Below are positions 28,096 through 36,733 of a stretch of 64,000 bases of DNA, piece after piece. Within the stretch, counting starts at the first letter, position 1, and every line of letters starts with the position of its first letter. The translations under genes and the position numbers were made by a program. The notes under the pieces were generated by a model. That model did not search any database. It saw nothing but the letters and a program-made list of their open reading frames with translations, and had not been told where the DNA came from. Origin of the DNA: Actinocatenispora comari (lineage in GTDB: Bacteria; Actinomycetota; Actinomycetes; Mycobacteriales; Micromonosporaceae); NCBI RefSeq assembly GCF_017312725.1, contig NZ_BOPO01000090.1, forward strand, positions 1-64,000. The letters run 5' to 3'.

Positions 28096-28147
28096 CCCGG
28101 CCGCCGCGCCGCCTCGGCGGAAGGCGGTCGGCGGTCGGCGCGGCGGG

Positions 28148-29764
28148 TCACTCCGCGCGGAGGTCCTCCAGCCGGGTACTGGCGCGCAGGAACGGCAGGC
28201 TCAGCAGCGCCGTGACCAGCACGGCCGCGATCGCGACCGCCACCACCAGCGTGGTCTCCCCCCACGGCACCGGGGTCGACACGTGCACGTGCAGCGCCGG
28301 CAGCGACACGTGCCGGAGCCCGTCGTCGTCCGGGCTCACGCACGGCTGGACGTAGTCGGAGCCGACGCAGTAGACACCGGCCGGCTGACTGACGTCGTAG
28401 TTCGGGAAGATGGCCCGGCCGGTGAACATGCCGACCAGCGCCGCGATGATCATGCCGGGCAGCGTCGTGATCAGGGTGTGCAGCACGAGGGCGGCGCCGA
28501 GCGTGCGCCGCGGTACCCCGGCGGCGGTCGCGGCGGCGAGCTGGCGGCGCTGCCCGACGATCCGCTCCACCAGCGCGATCAGCAGCGCCGCGGCGGCGAC
28601 CACCAGTACCACCCGCACGCCGATCTGCACGATGTCGAACGCGCGGACGTAGACCGGGTCGGTGAAGTCCTGTTGGTGGACTCCGGTGTACCGGGCGATC
28701 AGCCCGTCCATGGTCGCGTTCGCCCGCTTGGGCAGCAGGAACGCCTTCTGCAGGGCGGCGGCACCGGCGCCGAACAGAACCGCGGCGAACAGTACGGACA
28801 GGCTGCGGCCGCCGAGCCACGGGTCACTCGCGGCGCGACCGGCGGCAAGCAGCACGGCCGGCCGACGGGCGAGGCGACGCACCGCGCCACCGGTGAGGTG
28901 GCTGAGCCGGGCGGCCCCGAAGGCCAGCCCCGTCACGACGAGCAACGCGCCGGCGATGATCACCACGCCGAGGTAGGGACCGGAGACGAGGTCGAACGAG
29001 GTACTGCGGAGCGGGCCGGCCATCACCCGGCGGGCCAGCGGAACGTAACCGACCGACAACACGACGCCCGCCCCGAGCAGGACCACCGGCCAGGTCGCGG
29101 GCCGGCGGGACCGGGACCGCCGGGTCAGCCCGTGCGGGGCCGCCGCGACCCGGCGCAGGAGCAGTACGGACAGCGCGACGACGAGGACCGGCACCAGTGC
29201 GATCAGCACGACCAACGCCCACCACGGCGGCAGCACATCGGTCGGCAGCGGGCGCAGACCGTACCGGTTGGGTGCGTCGGCGACGAGCCGGCCGACGAAG
29301 TAGCCGAGCGCACCCAGCGCGGCGCCGGCGCACGCGGCGAGACCGCTCTCCGCGGCCACCACCCGGACCACGTCGGCCGGGGTGGCGCCACTCATCCGCA
29401 GCGCGGCGAGCCGGCGCTCCCGAGCCGGCGCGCCGAGCCGGGCACACTGCACCACGAACAGCAGCACCGGCACGGTGACCAGCAGCAGCCCGATGGACAG
29501 ACCCTTGCGCAGCCCGTACTGGGCGAGCAGCTCGCTGGTGTAGTGCGCGGTCAGGTAGGTGCTGTCGTTCGGGTTGTGGTCGACGGGGACCGACAGCACG
29601 GTACCGACGGCGAGCAGGCCGAGGGTGGCGGCCGCCGAGCCGAGCACCGTCAGCACGATCCGCACGGTGTCGGTCCGGGTACCGGCCCGGGCGAGGCGCA
29701 GCACGGTGTGCGCCGACATGCTGCCGGACGACCCGGCCCGTGGCGTCGCGGTGGCCGTGCTCAT
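28148..29764 (-). CDS. FtsX-like ABC permease
   Basis: 538 residues with a large number of membrane helices and FtsX-like fold: two FtsX-type blocks, the conserved ERRLAALRMSGATPADV cytoplasmic motif and a second RRQLAAATAAGVPRR repeat. It works with the ATPase just upstream (ATGA overlap) as a MacB/LolCDE- or BceAB-like exporter. PadR and the micro-ORF are in the same operon. Confidence 0.9.
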   Translation of the reverse strand: MSTATATPRAGSSGSMSAHTVLRLARAGTRTDTVRIVLTVLGSAAATLGLLAVGTVLSVPVDHNPNDSTYLTAHYTSELLAQYGLRKGLSIGLLLVTVPVLLFVVQCARLGAPARERRLAALRMSGATPADVVRVVAAESGLAACAGAALGALGYFVGRLVADAPNRYGLRPLPTDVLPPWWALVVLIALVPVLVVALSVLLLRRVAAAPHGLTRRSRSRRPATWPVVLLGAGVVLSVGYVPLARRVMAGPLRSTSFDLVSGPYLGVVIIAGALLVVTGLAFGAARLSHLTGGAVRRLARRPAVLLAAGRAASDPWLGGRSLSVLFAAVLFGAGAAALQKAFLLPKRANATMDGLIARYTGVHQQDFTDPVYVRAFDIVQIGVRVVLVVAAAALLIALVERIVGQRRQLAAATAAGVPRRTLGAALVLHTLITTLPGMIIAALVGMFTGRAIFPNYDVSQPAGVYCVGSDYVQPCVSPDDDGLRHVSLPALHVHVSTPVPWGETTLVVAVAIAAVLVTALLSLPFLRASTRLEDLRAE

Positions 29765-30477
29765 CGGTGGTCTCCCTGCTTGCCGGCGAGCGCCGACAGG
29801 TCCAGGCCGTTCGGGTCGAGGGCGCCGTCGCGCAGCGCGATCTCCCGGTGCGCGTACGCCGCGACCTTGCCGTCGTGGGTGACCAGCACGATCGTGGTGC
29901 CGTGCTCGGCCGACTCGCGGACCAGCTCGGTGAGCACCCGCTCGCCGGCGAGGCTGTCCAGCGCGCCGGTCGGCTCGTCGGCGAACAGCACGGCCGGGTC
30001 GGTGACCAGAGCGCGGGCCAGCGCCACCCGCTGCAGCTGGCCGCCGGACATCTCGCCGGGCAGCAACCCGGCGACGTCGTCGACGCCGAGGCGGTCCAGC
30101 CGCTCGTGCGCCGCCGCGTACGCCCCGCTGCGGCGCGCGCCGCCGAGCAGCAACGGCAGCGCGACGTTCTCCAGCGCGGACAGCTCGGCGACCAGCTGCC
30201 CGAACTGGAACAGCACCCCGAACTCGGTGCGCCGCAGCCGGGACCGTTCGGCCTCGCCGAGCGTGTCGATCCGGCGGCCGGCGTAGTGGACCTCGCCGGA
30301 GTCGGGGCGCAGGATGCCGGCGAGGCAGTGCAGCAGGCTGGACTTGCCGCACCCGCTCGGGCCGGTGACCGCGACGATCTCGCCGCGGTGCACGGTGACG
30401 TCGAGGCCGCGCAGCGCCGGCGTCGGCCCGTACGACAGGGCGAGCTGGCGGGCGGTCAGCAGCGGTTGGTCGGTCAT
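29761..30477 (-). CDS. ABC transporter ATP-binding protein (LolD/MacB type)
   Basis: 238 residues with Walker A GPSGCGKSS, signature MSGGQLQR, Walker B AVLFADEPTGALD and H-loop VTHD. It powers the FtsX-like permease encoded next (overlapping start). Its ATG overlaps the stop of the 39-residue micro-ORF and is preceded by GAGGAGG. Confidence 0.95.
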   Translation of the reverse strand: MTDQPLLTARQLALSYGPTPALRGLDVTVHRGEIVAVTGPSGCGKSSLLHCLAGILRPDSGEVHYAGRRIDTLGEAERSRLRRTEFGVLFQFGQLVAELSALENVALPLLLGGARRSGAYAAAHERLDRLGVDDVAGLLPGEMSGGQLQRVALARALVTDPAVLFADEPTGALDSLAGERVLTELVRESAEHGTTIVLVTHDGKVAAYAHREIALRDGALDPNGLDLSALAGKQGDHR

Positions 30478-30593
30478 GCGGCCTCCTCGGCGGTACGGAG
30501 TGCGTCGTCGGGTGTTCCCGCCTCCTCCGCGGAGGGGAGTGCGTCGTCGGATGTTTCCGCCTCCTCCGCGGAGGGGAGTGCGTCGTCGGTCAC
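30474..30593 (-). CDS. 39-residue repeat micro-ORF, coupled at both ends
   Basis: A GTG at 30593 overlaps the PadR stop (GTGA) and the ORF stop (TGA 30474-30476) overlaps the ATG of the ABC ATPase (ATGA). The 39 residues are three 13-residue units with core DDAL-[PR]-[ST]-AEEA, strongly acidic. AGGGAG lies upstream of the GTG, and each unit codes GAGGAGGC, the sequence that also serves as ATPase ribosome site. No known family; it may be a real acidic peptide or a translational relay. Not detected by its length alone. Confidence 0.55.
   Translation of the reverse strand: MTDDALPSAEEAETSDDALPSAEEAGTPDDALRTAEEAA
30481..30593 (-). repeat. 39-bp tandem repeat (about 2.9 units)
   Basis: The segment GGAGTGCGTCGTCGG (plus strand) begins at 30497, 30536 and 30575, exactly 39 bp apart; the first two copies are almost identical. 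Each unit carries a CTCCGCGGAG dyad or its variant and one GAGGAGG on the minus strand. Confidence 0.9.
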
Positions 30594-31144
30594 CGGTGGT
30601 CTCCCTCGTGCAGTTCGGCGCGCAGTGCGCCGAGGCGGGTCAGCGTGGTCTGCATCCAGGCGAGATCGGCGTCGAGGTGCCCGAGCAGGTAGTCGACCGC
30701 GACGACGTCGGACACGTTCGCCGCGGGGTCGGTCTTGGCCCGGGTCAGCTCGCGCATCCGGTCGGTGTGCGCGGCCCGCTGCGCGATCAGGTACGCCCGG
30801 GCGGTGGCGCCGTCGGAGCCGGTGCGCAGGGCGACGACCACCTTGGTGAACAGCGCCTCGGTGACGAACGGCGCGGGCCGCTCGACGGTGCCGAGCCAGC
30901 CGGCGAGCGAGTCGCGGCCGGCCCCGGTGATCTGGTAGCTGGTGCGTTCCGGGCCGCCGGCCGAGTCGTGCCCGGCCTCGGCGATCAGCTCGTCGCGCAC
31001 CATCCGGCCGAGCGTGGCGTACGCCTGGCCGAAGGCGAGTGGCCGCGCCCGGGGCAGCAGCGCGTCGTACGCCTGTTTGAGGTCGTAACCGTGCCTGGGG
31101 GTGCCGTCGGCCAGGATGCCGAGCAGGACGTGTACCGCGGACAT
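30590..31144 (-). CDS. PadR-family transcriptional regulator
   Basis: 184 residues: winged-helix N-terminus (LLGILADGTPRHGYDLKQAYD) and a C-terminal helical dimerisation region (PadR-like Vir_act_alpha_C). I take ATG 31144 because it directly follows the promoter dyad; a second in-frame ATG at 31159 lies inside the dyad. It is first in the PadR/micro-ORF/ABC operon and probably represses it until a ligand such as an antibiotic or phenolic binds. Confidence 0.9.
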   Translation of the reverse strand: MSAVHVLLGILADGTPRHGYDLKQAYDALLPRARPLAFGQAYATLGRMVRDELIAEAGHDSAGGPERTSYQITGAGRDSLAGWLGTVERPAPFVTEALFTKVVVALRTGSDGATARAYLIAQRAAHTDRMRELTRAKTDPAANVSDVVAVDYLLGHLDADLAWMQTTLTRLGALRAELHEGDHR

Positions 31145-31179
31145 GACTCCACTATTCACTCAGAGAATAGTGGAGTCAA
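31145..31179 (-). promoter_or_regulatory. PadR promoter with perfect 13-bp dyad operator; leaderless start
   Basis: GACTCCACTATTC (31145-31157) and GAATAGTGGAGTC (31165-31177) are perfect inverted repeats with 7 nt between them, ending exactly at the ATG. On the minus strand TTGACT (31174-31179) and AATAGT (31151-31156) are 17 nt apart and fit -35/-10, putting transcription start at or near the ATG. The repressor would cover both promoter elements. Confidence 0.75.
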
Positions 31180-31270
31180 GCCCGCGCTGTGAGATCTGCC
31201 GCGGACCGGCCCGGCCGCACCGCCCAGGCGGCAGGATCACAGGCGGAACGTACGAAGAGGGGGCTGCGCC

Positions 31271-32224
31271 ATGGAACTGGTGACCATCGACGACATCCGC
31301 GCCGCCGCGGAGATCCTCACCGGGGTCGTGGTGCACACGCCGCTGTTGCCGCAGCCGTGGTCCCAGCCCGGCCGGCAACTGTGGCTCAAGCCGGAGAACC
31401 TGCAGCCGGTCGGCGCGTTCAAGCTGCGCGGCGCGTACCACGCCATCGCGGTGCTGCCCGACGAGGCGCGCAAGGCCGGCGTCGTCACCCACTCGTCCGG
31501 CAACCACGGCCGTGCGGTCGCGTACGCCGCCGCGCTGTTCGGAGTGCCCGCCGTCGTCGTGATCCCGGACGTCGCGCCGCCGATCAAGATCGAGGCGGTC
31601 CGCGAACTCGGCGCCGAGGTGGTCCTGGTACCCGGCAGCGAACGGGCCGACGCCACCGAACGCATCGCCGCCGAGCGCGGGATGGCCGTGATCCCGCCGT
31701 TCGACCACCGGGACGTGATCGCCGGCCAGGGCACCGTCGGCCTGGAGATCCTCGCCGACGCCACCGACGCCGACGTGGTACTCGTGCAGGTCGGCGGCGG
31801 CGGCCTCGCCTCCGGCGTGAGTACCGCGATCAAGGCGCTGTCACCGCACACCGCGGTGTACGGGGTCGAGCCGGCCGTCGCGCCGGACGCCCGGGACTCG
31901 CTCGCCGCCGGCCGGCTGGTGCCCTACCCGGACGAGCAGCGGTACGCGACGATCGCGGACGGGATGCGCACCGGGCTGTCCGAGCTGACCCTCGCCCACC
32001 TGACCGCGCACCTGGACGGCATCGTCACCGTCGCCGAGGACGAGATCCGGGACGCGGTCGGAGTCCTCGCCCGCCAGGCGAACCTGGTCGCCGAACCCTC
32101 CGGCGCCACCACCCTCGCCGCCTACCTGCACCACGCCGACGAACTACCGGCCGGCCGCACCGTCGCCGTCGTCTCCGGCGGCAACCTCGACCCCACCCAA
32201 CTGGCCACCCTCGTCACCCCCTGA
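31271..32224 (+). CDS. Threonine/serine dehydratase-like PLP enzyme (fold type II)
   Basis: 317 residues with the PLP lysine in GAFKLRGAYHA, the SSGNHGRAVA substrate loop and the glycine-rich phosphate loop VGGGGLASG. It lacks the C-terminal ACT-like regulatory domain of biosynthetic IlvA, so a catabolic dehydratase or racemase of threonine/serine type is likely. The protein ends in a short region. Located alone between PadR (divergent) and the oligopeptidase (convergent). Confidence 0.9.
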   Translation: MELVTIDDIRAAAEILTGVVVHTPLLPQPWSQPGRQLWLKPENLQPVGAFKLRGAYHAIAVLPDEARKAGVVTHSSGNHGRAVAYAAALFGVPAVVVIPDVAPPIKIEAVRELGAEVVLVPGSERADATERIAAERGMAVIPPFDHRDVIAGQGTVGLEILADATDADVVLVQVGGGGLASGVSTAIKALSPHTAVYGVEPAVAPDARDSLAAGRLVPYPDEQRYATIADGMRTGLSELTLAHLTAHLDGIVTVAEDEIRDAVGVLARQANLVAEPSGATTLAAYLHHADELPAGRTVAVVSGGNLDPTQLATLVTP

Positions 32225-32379
32225 CCAGCCCGACGGGCCGCCGAACCCGCCAGGCGGCACCCGTCACGCCCGGCCCCGAAGCGAGTCAGGCGGCGTCAGG
32301 CGAGCAGCACCGGACCCCGCTGTTCCGATGCGGGCCAGGCGGCGTCCGGACCTCGTCTCCGCTCCCCCGGCGGGGGATG

Positions 32380-32405
32380 GTCAAGGGGGCGAAGGCCCCC
32401 TTGAC
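32380..32405. terminator. 11-bp perfect hairpin with GAAG loop
   Basis: GTCAAGGGGGC / GAAG / GCCCCCTTGAC is a perfect 11-bp stem. Its position after the dehydratase and facing the convergent oligopeptidase fits a terminator. Confidence 0.7.
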
Positions 32406-32418
32406 GGGGAAGGAGCGC

Positions 32419-32443
32419 GAGGAGGGGGCGAAGCCCTCTCCTC
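32419..32443. terminator. Second 11-bp hairpin with GAA loop
   Basis: GAGGAGGGGGC / GAA / GCCCTCTCCTC pairs along 11 positions with one G-T. It shares the GGGGGCGAA apex with the neighbouring hairpin, 14 nt away. Confidence 0.65.
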
Positions 32444-32575
32444 GCATCCCCCCACGCGGGCTCAGACCGCGAACAGAGGTGGCCTTCACCCGCCAGCCCC
32501 ACGCACATCAGACGCCCCCGCGGGCCCACCCGCACGAGGCGAACTGAGGGCTCTACGCCGGCGGCACCCCGGCAC

Positions 32576-34684
32576 TCACCGCGCCACGGTGGAGATGATC
32601 CAGGCGTAGCACCGGGCCCGGTCGTGCCAGGCCTGGTACCGGCCGGACCGGCCACCGTGCCCCGCTTCCATCTCCGTCCACAGCAACACGTCCGGCGCCC
32701 CGTTCGCGCGCAGCCTGGACACCCACTTGGCCGGCTCGTGGTAGAGCACCCGGGTGTCGTTGAGGCTGGTCTCGACGTAGATCGGTGGGTAGTTCGACGC
32801 GTCCGCGGCGACGTTCTCGTACGGCGAGTACGACTTCATGTAGCGGTAGACGTCGGCGTCGTGCAGCGGGTCGCCCCACTCGTCCCACTCGATGACCGTC
32901 AAGGGCAGCGACGGGTCGAGGATCGAGTTGAGCGCGTCGACGAACGGCACCGCCGCGTAGATCGCGCCGAACGCGTCGGGCGCCTCGTTGACCACCGCGC
33001 CCATCAGCAGCCCGCCGGCCGAACCGCCGAGCGCGGCGAGCCGCGGCGTCGAGGTCCAGCCGGCCTCGACCATCCGGCGGGCGCACGCGACGAAGTCGGT
33101 GAACGTGTTCTTCTTGTGCAGCATCTTGCCGTCTTCGTACCACCGGCGGCCCAGCTCACCGCCGCCGCGGATGTGCGCGATGGCGTACACGAAGCCTCTG
33201 TCCAGAAGGGACAGTCGGTCGATCTGGAAGCCGGGGTCGATGGAGATCTCGTACGAGCCGTAGCCGTACAGCAGGCACGGCGCGCTGCCGTCGCGCACCA
33301 GGTCCGTGCGCGCCACCACCGAGATCGGCACCTTCGTGCCGTCCGGCGCGGTCGCCCACTCGCGGAACTGCTCGTACTGGTCCGGGTCGTAGCCGCCGAG
33401 CACCGGCTGGCGCTTGCGCAGCACCAGGTGCCGCTGCGCCAGCTCGTAGTCGTACACCGAGCGCGGCGTCACCAGCGAGGCGTAGGTGAGCCGGAACGTA
33501 CCGGTGTCGTACTCCAGGTTGGCGTCCGGTTCGACCGTGTAGATCGGCTCGGTGAAGGCGATGTCGTGCGGCGTGCCGAGCGAGCCGTCGGCGCCCAGCG
33601 GGTACACCCGCAGGCCGGTGAGCACGTCGTGCCGGCGGTGCACGACGAGGTGGTCGGCGAACACGTCGAAGTCCAGCAGCCGGGTGTCGGCCGCGTGCTC
33701 GATCAGCGGGGTCCAGTCGGCGGGCGCGTCCACCGGCGCCGCGGCGAGCGCGAAGTTCTCCCCGCCGCCCACCTCGGAGTCGTTGTGCAGCACCAGGAAC
33801 CGGTCTTGTCCATTGTGGACGATCTGGTGGTCGACCTCGTACTCGACGTCCTGCTTGCGGGCCCGCACCAGTGTCGGCGTACCGGTCGGATCGTCCGCGG
33901 CGAGGTAGCGGACCTCGCTGGTGACCTTGCTGTGCGACTCGATCAGCAGGTACCGCTCGGAGCGGGTCAGCCCGACGCCGACCCAGAACCGCTCGTCCGG
34001 CTCCTGGTAGACCACCACGTCCTCGGCTGCCTTGGTACCGATCCGGTGCCGCCACACGGTGTCCGGCCGCCACGCGTCGTCGACGGTCAGGTAGAACAGG
34101 TGCGTCGAGTCGGCCGACCAGGCCGCGCCGTACGACGTGTTCGGCACCTCGTCGTCCAGCAGCTCGCCGCTGGGCAGGTCCTTGACCCGCAGGGTGAAGC
34201 GCTCGTCACCGGCGTAGTCGTCCGCGTAGGCCAGGTAGCGGCCGTCGGCGGTGACGGTGAAGGTACCGAGCGCGAAGAAGTCGTGACCGTCCGCGAGCTC
34301 GTTCTCGTCCAGCAGCACCTGCTCGCCGGGCACCGGGACGCCCGGCACGATCACCGGCGGCGCCGGGTCGTCGCCGGCCGCCACCCGGCACCGGATCGGG
34401 TACTGCTGACCCTCCACCGTGCGGGTGTAGTACCACCAGCCGTGCCGCCGGGCCGGCACCGACAGGTCGGTCTCCTGCACCCGGCTCTTGATCTCGGTGA
34501 AGATCTCGTCCCGCAGGCTCGCCTCGTCGGCGGTGGCCTGCTCGGTCCAGGCGTTCTCCGCGGTCAGGTACGCGATCGTGTCTGGATTGTCCTTCTCGGC
34601 CAACCAGGCGTACTCGTCCACCACCGTGTCGCCGTGCTGCGTCCGCTCGCTCGCCACCCGCTTCGCCGCCGGCGGCTTGCCCAT
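32576..34684 (-). CDS. S9 family oligopeptidase (oligopeptidase B/prolyl oligopeptidase type)
   Basis: About 702 residues: an N-terminal beta-propeller starting HGDTVVDEYAWLAEKDN and a C-terminal alpha/beta-hydrolase. The catalytic Ser is in LGGSAGGLLMG, Asp near NDTRV and His in MEAGHGGRSGR. YGSYE and HIRGGGELGRRWYEDGK are the usual family motifs. ATG 34684 is chosen as GCGAGGG lies 4-6 nt upstream; the ATG at 34699 would add five residues. It is a cytosolic peptidase cutting short peptides after basic or prolyl residues. Confidence 0.92.
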   Translation of the reverse strand: MGKPPAAKRVASERTQHGDTVVDEYAWLAEKDNPDTIAYLTAENAWTEQATADEASLRDEIFTEIKSRVQETDLSVPARRHGWWYYTRTVEGQQYPIRCRVAAGDDPAPPVIVPGVPVPGEQVLLDENELADGHDFFALGTFTVTADGRYLAYADDYAGDERFTLRVKDLPSGELLDDEVPNTSYGAAWSADSTHLFYLTVDDAWRPDTVWRHRIGTKAAEDVVVYQEPDERFWVGVGLTRSERYLLIESHSKVTSEVRYLAADDPTGTPTLVRARKQDVEYEVDHQIVHNGQDRFLVLHNDSEVGGGENFALAAAPVDAPADWTPLIEHAADTRLLDFDVFADHLVVHRRHDVLTGLRVYPLGADGSLGTPHDIAFTEPIYTVEPDANLEYDTGTFRLTYASLVTPRSVYDYELAQRHLVLRKRQPVLGGYDPDQYEQFREWATAPDGTKVPISVVARTDLVRDGSAPCLLYGYGSYEISIDPGFQIDRLSLLDRGFVYAIAHIRGGGELGRRWYEDGKMLHKKNTFTDFVACARRMVEAGWTSTPRLAALGGSAGGLLMGAVVNEAPDAFGAIYAAVPFVDALNSILDPSLPLTVIEWDEWGDPLHDADVYRYMKSYSPYENVAADASNYPPIYVETSLNDTRVLYHEPAKWVSRLRANGAPDVLLWTEMEAGHGGRSGRYQAWHDRARCYAWIISTVAR

Positions 34685-34803
34685 CGCACCCTCGCTCATC
34701 TGCGCCACGCTACCGCCGGCACCGCCGATTCGCGGGCGTGGACGCGGCCCCGGCGTACCGGTCTCGGCCGGGCACCGCGCCGAGGTCGCCGGGATGCGCT
34801 CGT

Positions 34804-34813
34804 CTGGCACGAT
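34804..34813 (+). promoter_or_regulatory. CTGGCANNNT leaderless promoter element of the kinase gene
   Basis: CTGGCACGAT is followed by six bases and the ATG at 34820. The same arrangement occurs at four other genes of this window. Confidence 0.5.
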
Positions 34814-34819
34814 ATCCGC

Positions 34820-36733
34820 ATGCCCGAGCAGCTCTCGGATCACTTCTGCGGACCACCGGATGCCCCGGATCGCTACCTGCTGCGCGAACGGCGCTCCAGC
34901 GGCGGCGAGGGCGAGATCTGGAGCGCCGTCGAGCAGCACGCCAACTTCTCCTTCCGGTACGCCGTGAAGATCATTCACGCCGACCACCAGGACGACTCCG
35001 GCCGCTGGCTGGAGAACCTGCGGTTGCAGTCCGCGCTGCTCACCCAGCTGGAGCACCCGTCCCTGGTGAAGGTGCGCGAGGTCTTCGTCGGCGCGCCGCC
35101 GCACCCGCACGGTGGGTCCGACGCCGCCGCGGAGTCCCGGCTGTACCTGGTGATGAAGTGGATCGAGGGGCGCAGCCTGCAGGAGCTGCTGGAGGCGGGC
35201 GAGCTACCCGGCCCGGCCGCGCTCGATCCGCTGGCGCCGGTCGCCGAGGCCATCGACTACCTGCACAGCGGCCGGGACACCGAGGGCCAGCCGGTGCTGC
35301 ACCGCGACATCAAACCGGCGAACATCCTGCGCGCCGACGACGGCCGGGTCTACCTCGTCGACTTCGGGCTGGTCCGGTTCGCCGGCGCGGCCACCATGTC
35401 GAAGGTGTCCGGCACCGTCCCGTTCATGGCGCCGGAGTCGCTGCACCGCGGCGAGTACGGCCCGGCCAGCGACCGGTACTCGCTCGGCGCCAGCCTCTAC
35501 TACATGCTCACCCGGGAGTTGCCGGTTCCCGGCGACACCGACGCGATGCAGCAGCGACTCGCCGCCGCCCTCGGCCCCGGCCAGGACCGGATGGTGCAGG
35601 GCATCCTGTCCATGATGGCGGTCAGCCCGACGCACCGGCCGGCGTCGGCGCAGCAGTGGCTGCACGCGCTGCGTACCCCGGTCGCGGAGACCACCCTCGG
35701 TGCGCCACCCGCTCCGCCGACGCCGGCCCCGCCGCGCATCACCGCCGAGACGGTCTTCGGCTCGCCGGGGCCGGGCGGCTCGATCGCCGGCGCGCCCGTA
35801 CCGCGGCCCGGTTCGGTGCCGCCGGCGCCACCGTCGGTGCCGGCCGGCCCGGTACCGCCGTCGGTGGTCGGCCAGCCGCCGATGGGCGGCCAACCTCCGC
35901 TCGGTGGTCGGGCCCCGCTCGGTGCGCCGGCCGCGGCCCGGATGCCAGGTGCCGGGGGAGCGCCGCCCGGCTACCGGCCGGCCGCACCGCGCAGCGCGCC
36001 CCCGCCACCGTTCCCGGGCACGCCGAAGCCGTGGCAGCCGCCGAAGAAGCGCAAGCTGTCCGGCGGCAAGATCGCCGCGATCGTGGCCGGCTCGGTCGGC
36101 CTGGTGGTCGTCGCCAGCTGCGTCGGGCTGGGCATCCTCGGCTACAAGGAGGACCAGCGCAAGTCCGGCCACAGCCCCGATGCCAGCGCCTCGGTCGACC
36201 ACAAGCATCCGCCGCCGACCGCCGCCCGGCTCAAACAGATCCAGGTGTCGGTCGGGCAGATCGAGAAGGCGACCGGCGCGTCGTCCGACGACATCCAGGC
36301 CAGCGAGGACAAGGACCGGCTGCTCGGCGGGCTCGACCAGTTCGAACCGTGCGCGGAGGGCACCGTCGACGGTGCCGCGATCGGCTCGCAGACCAGCAAC
36401 GGCTTCTCGTACTACGACGGCCACGAGACCGGGTACGCGTCGTCCTCGGTGGTCGGCTTCTACGGCACCGCGTCGAAGAAGTTCTACACCGCCGCGAAGC
36501 AGTCGCTGCAGCGCTGCGGCTGGAGCACCTTCGCGATCGGCAAGATCGGCCAGCAGTCGGTCGGCTACACCCGCCACCTCGGCGAGTACGAGGACGGCCC
36601 GACGACGCTGGTGCTCGTCCGGTCCGGCCAGGTCGTGTACGAGCTGACGCTCACCGCCGAGTCCGGCGGCGCCCAGGTCCAGGCGGAGCAGCTGGCCACC
36701 GCCATGGCGAAGTACCTGCCGGAGGAGAAGTGA
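34820..36733 (+). CDS. Membrane Ser/Thr protein kinase of the FHA-ABC transporter pair
   Basis: 637 residues. The kinase domain (about 15-285) has an atypical glycine loop (SSGGEGEIW), Lys in YAVKII, HRDIKPANIL and DFG (VDFGLV), so it should be active. A Pro-rich linker leads to one membrane helix (about 415-437) and an outside domain with two cysteines, loosely like PknH-type sensor domains. The stop overlaps the GTG of the next gene. The order kinase then FHA-ABC transporter parallels Rv1746 (PknF)/Rv1747 of M. tuberculosis, where the kinase phosphorylates the transporter. Confidence 0.9.
   Translation: MPEQLSDHFCGPPDAPDRYLLRERRSSGGEGEIWSAVEQHANFSFRYAVKIIHADHQDDSGRWLENLRLQSALLTQLEHPSLVKVREVFVGAPPHPHGGSDAAAESRLYLVMKWIEGRSLQELLEAGELPGPAALDPLAPVAEAIDYLHSGRDTEGQPVLHRDIKPANILRADDGRVYLVDFGLVRFAGAATMSKVSGTVPFMAPESLHRGEYGPASDRYSLGASLYYMLTRELPVPGDTDAMQQRLAAALGPGQDRMVQGILSMMAVSPTHRPASAQQWLHALRTPVAETTLGAPPAPPTPAPPRITAETVFGSPGPGGSIAGAPVPRPGSVPPAPPSVPAGPVPPSVVGQPPMGGQPPLGGRAPLGAPAAARMPGAGGAPPGYRPAAPRSAPPPPFPGTPKPWQPPKKRKLSGGKIAAIVAGSVGLVVVASCVGLGILGYKEDQRKSGHSPDASASVDHKHPPPTAARLKQIQVSVGQIEKATGASSDDIQASEDKDRLLGGLDQFEPCAEGTVDGAAIGSQTSNGFSYYDGHETGYASSSVVGFYGTASKKFYTAAKQSLQRCGWSTFAIGKIGQQSVGYTRHLGEYEDGPTTLVLVRSGQVVYELTLTAESGGAQVQAEQLATAMAKYLPEEK

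Larger units (their letters stand above)
32225..32575. other. Intergenic region with paired GC hairpins between convergent genes
   Basis: No gene is supported. Within it are two related strong hairpins at 32380-32405 and 32419-32443 and a shorter CCCCC-GGC-GGGGG stem just upstream. It probably terminates both convergent genes, and the hairpins may belong to a dispersed repeat family. Confidence 0.6.

Noticed and set aside
32286-32489. Short ORFs in the hairpin region between the dehydratase and the oligopeptidase
   Set aside because: They simply read through palindromic GC hairpins; no start signals and no conserved features.
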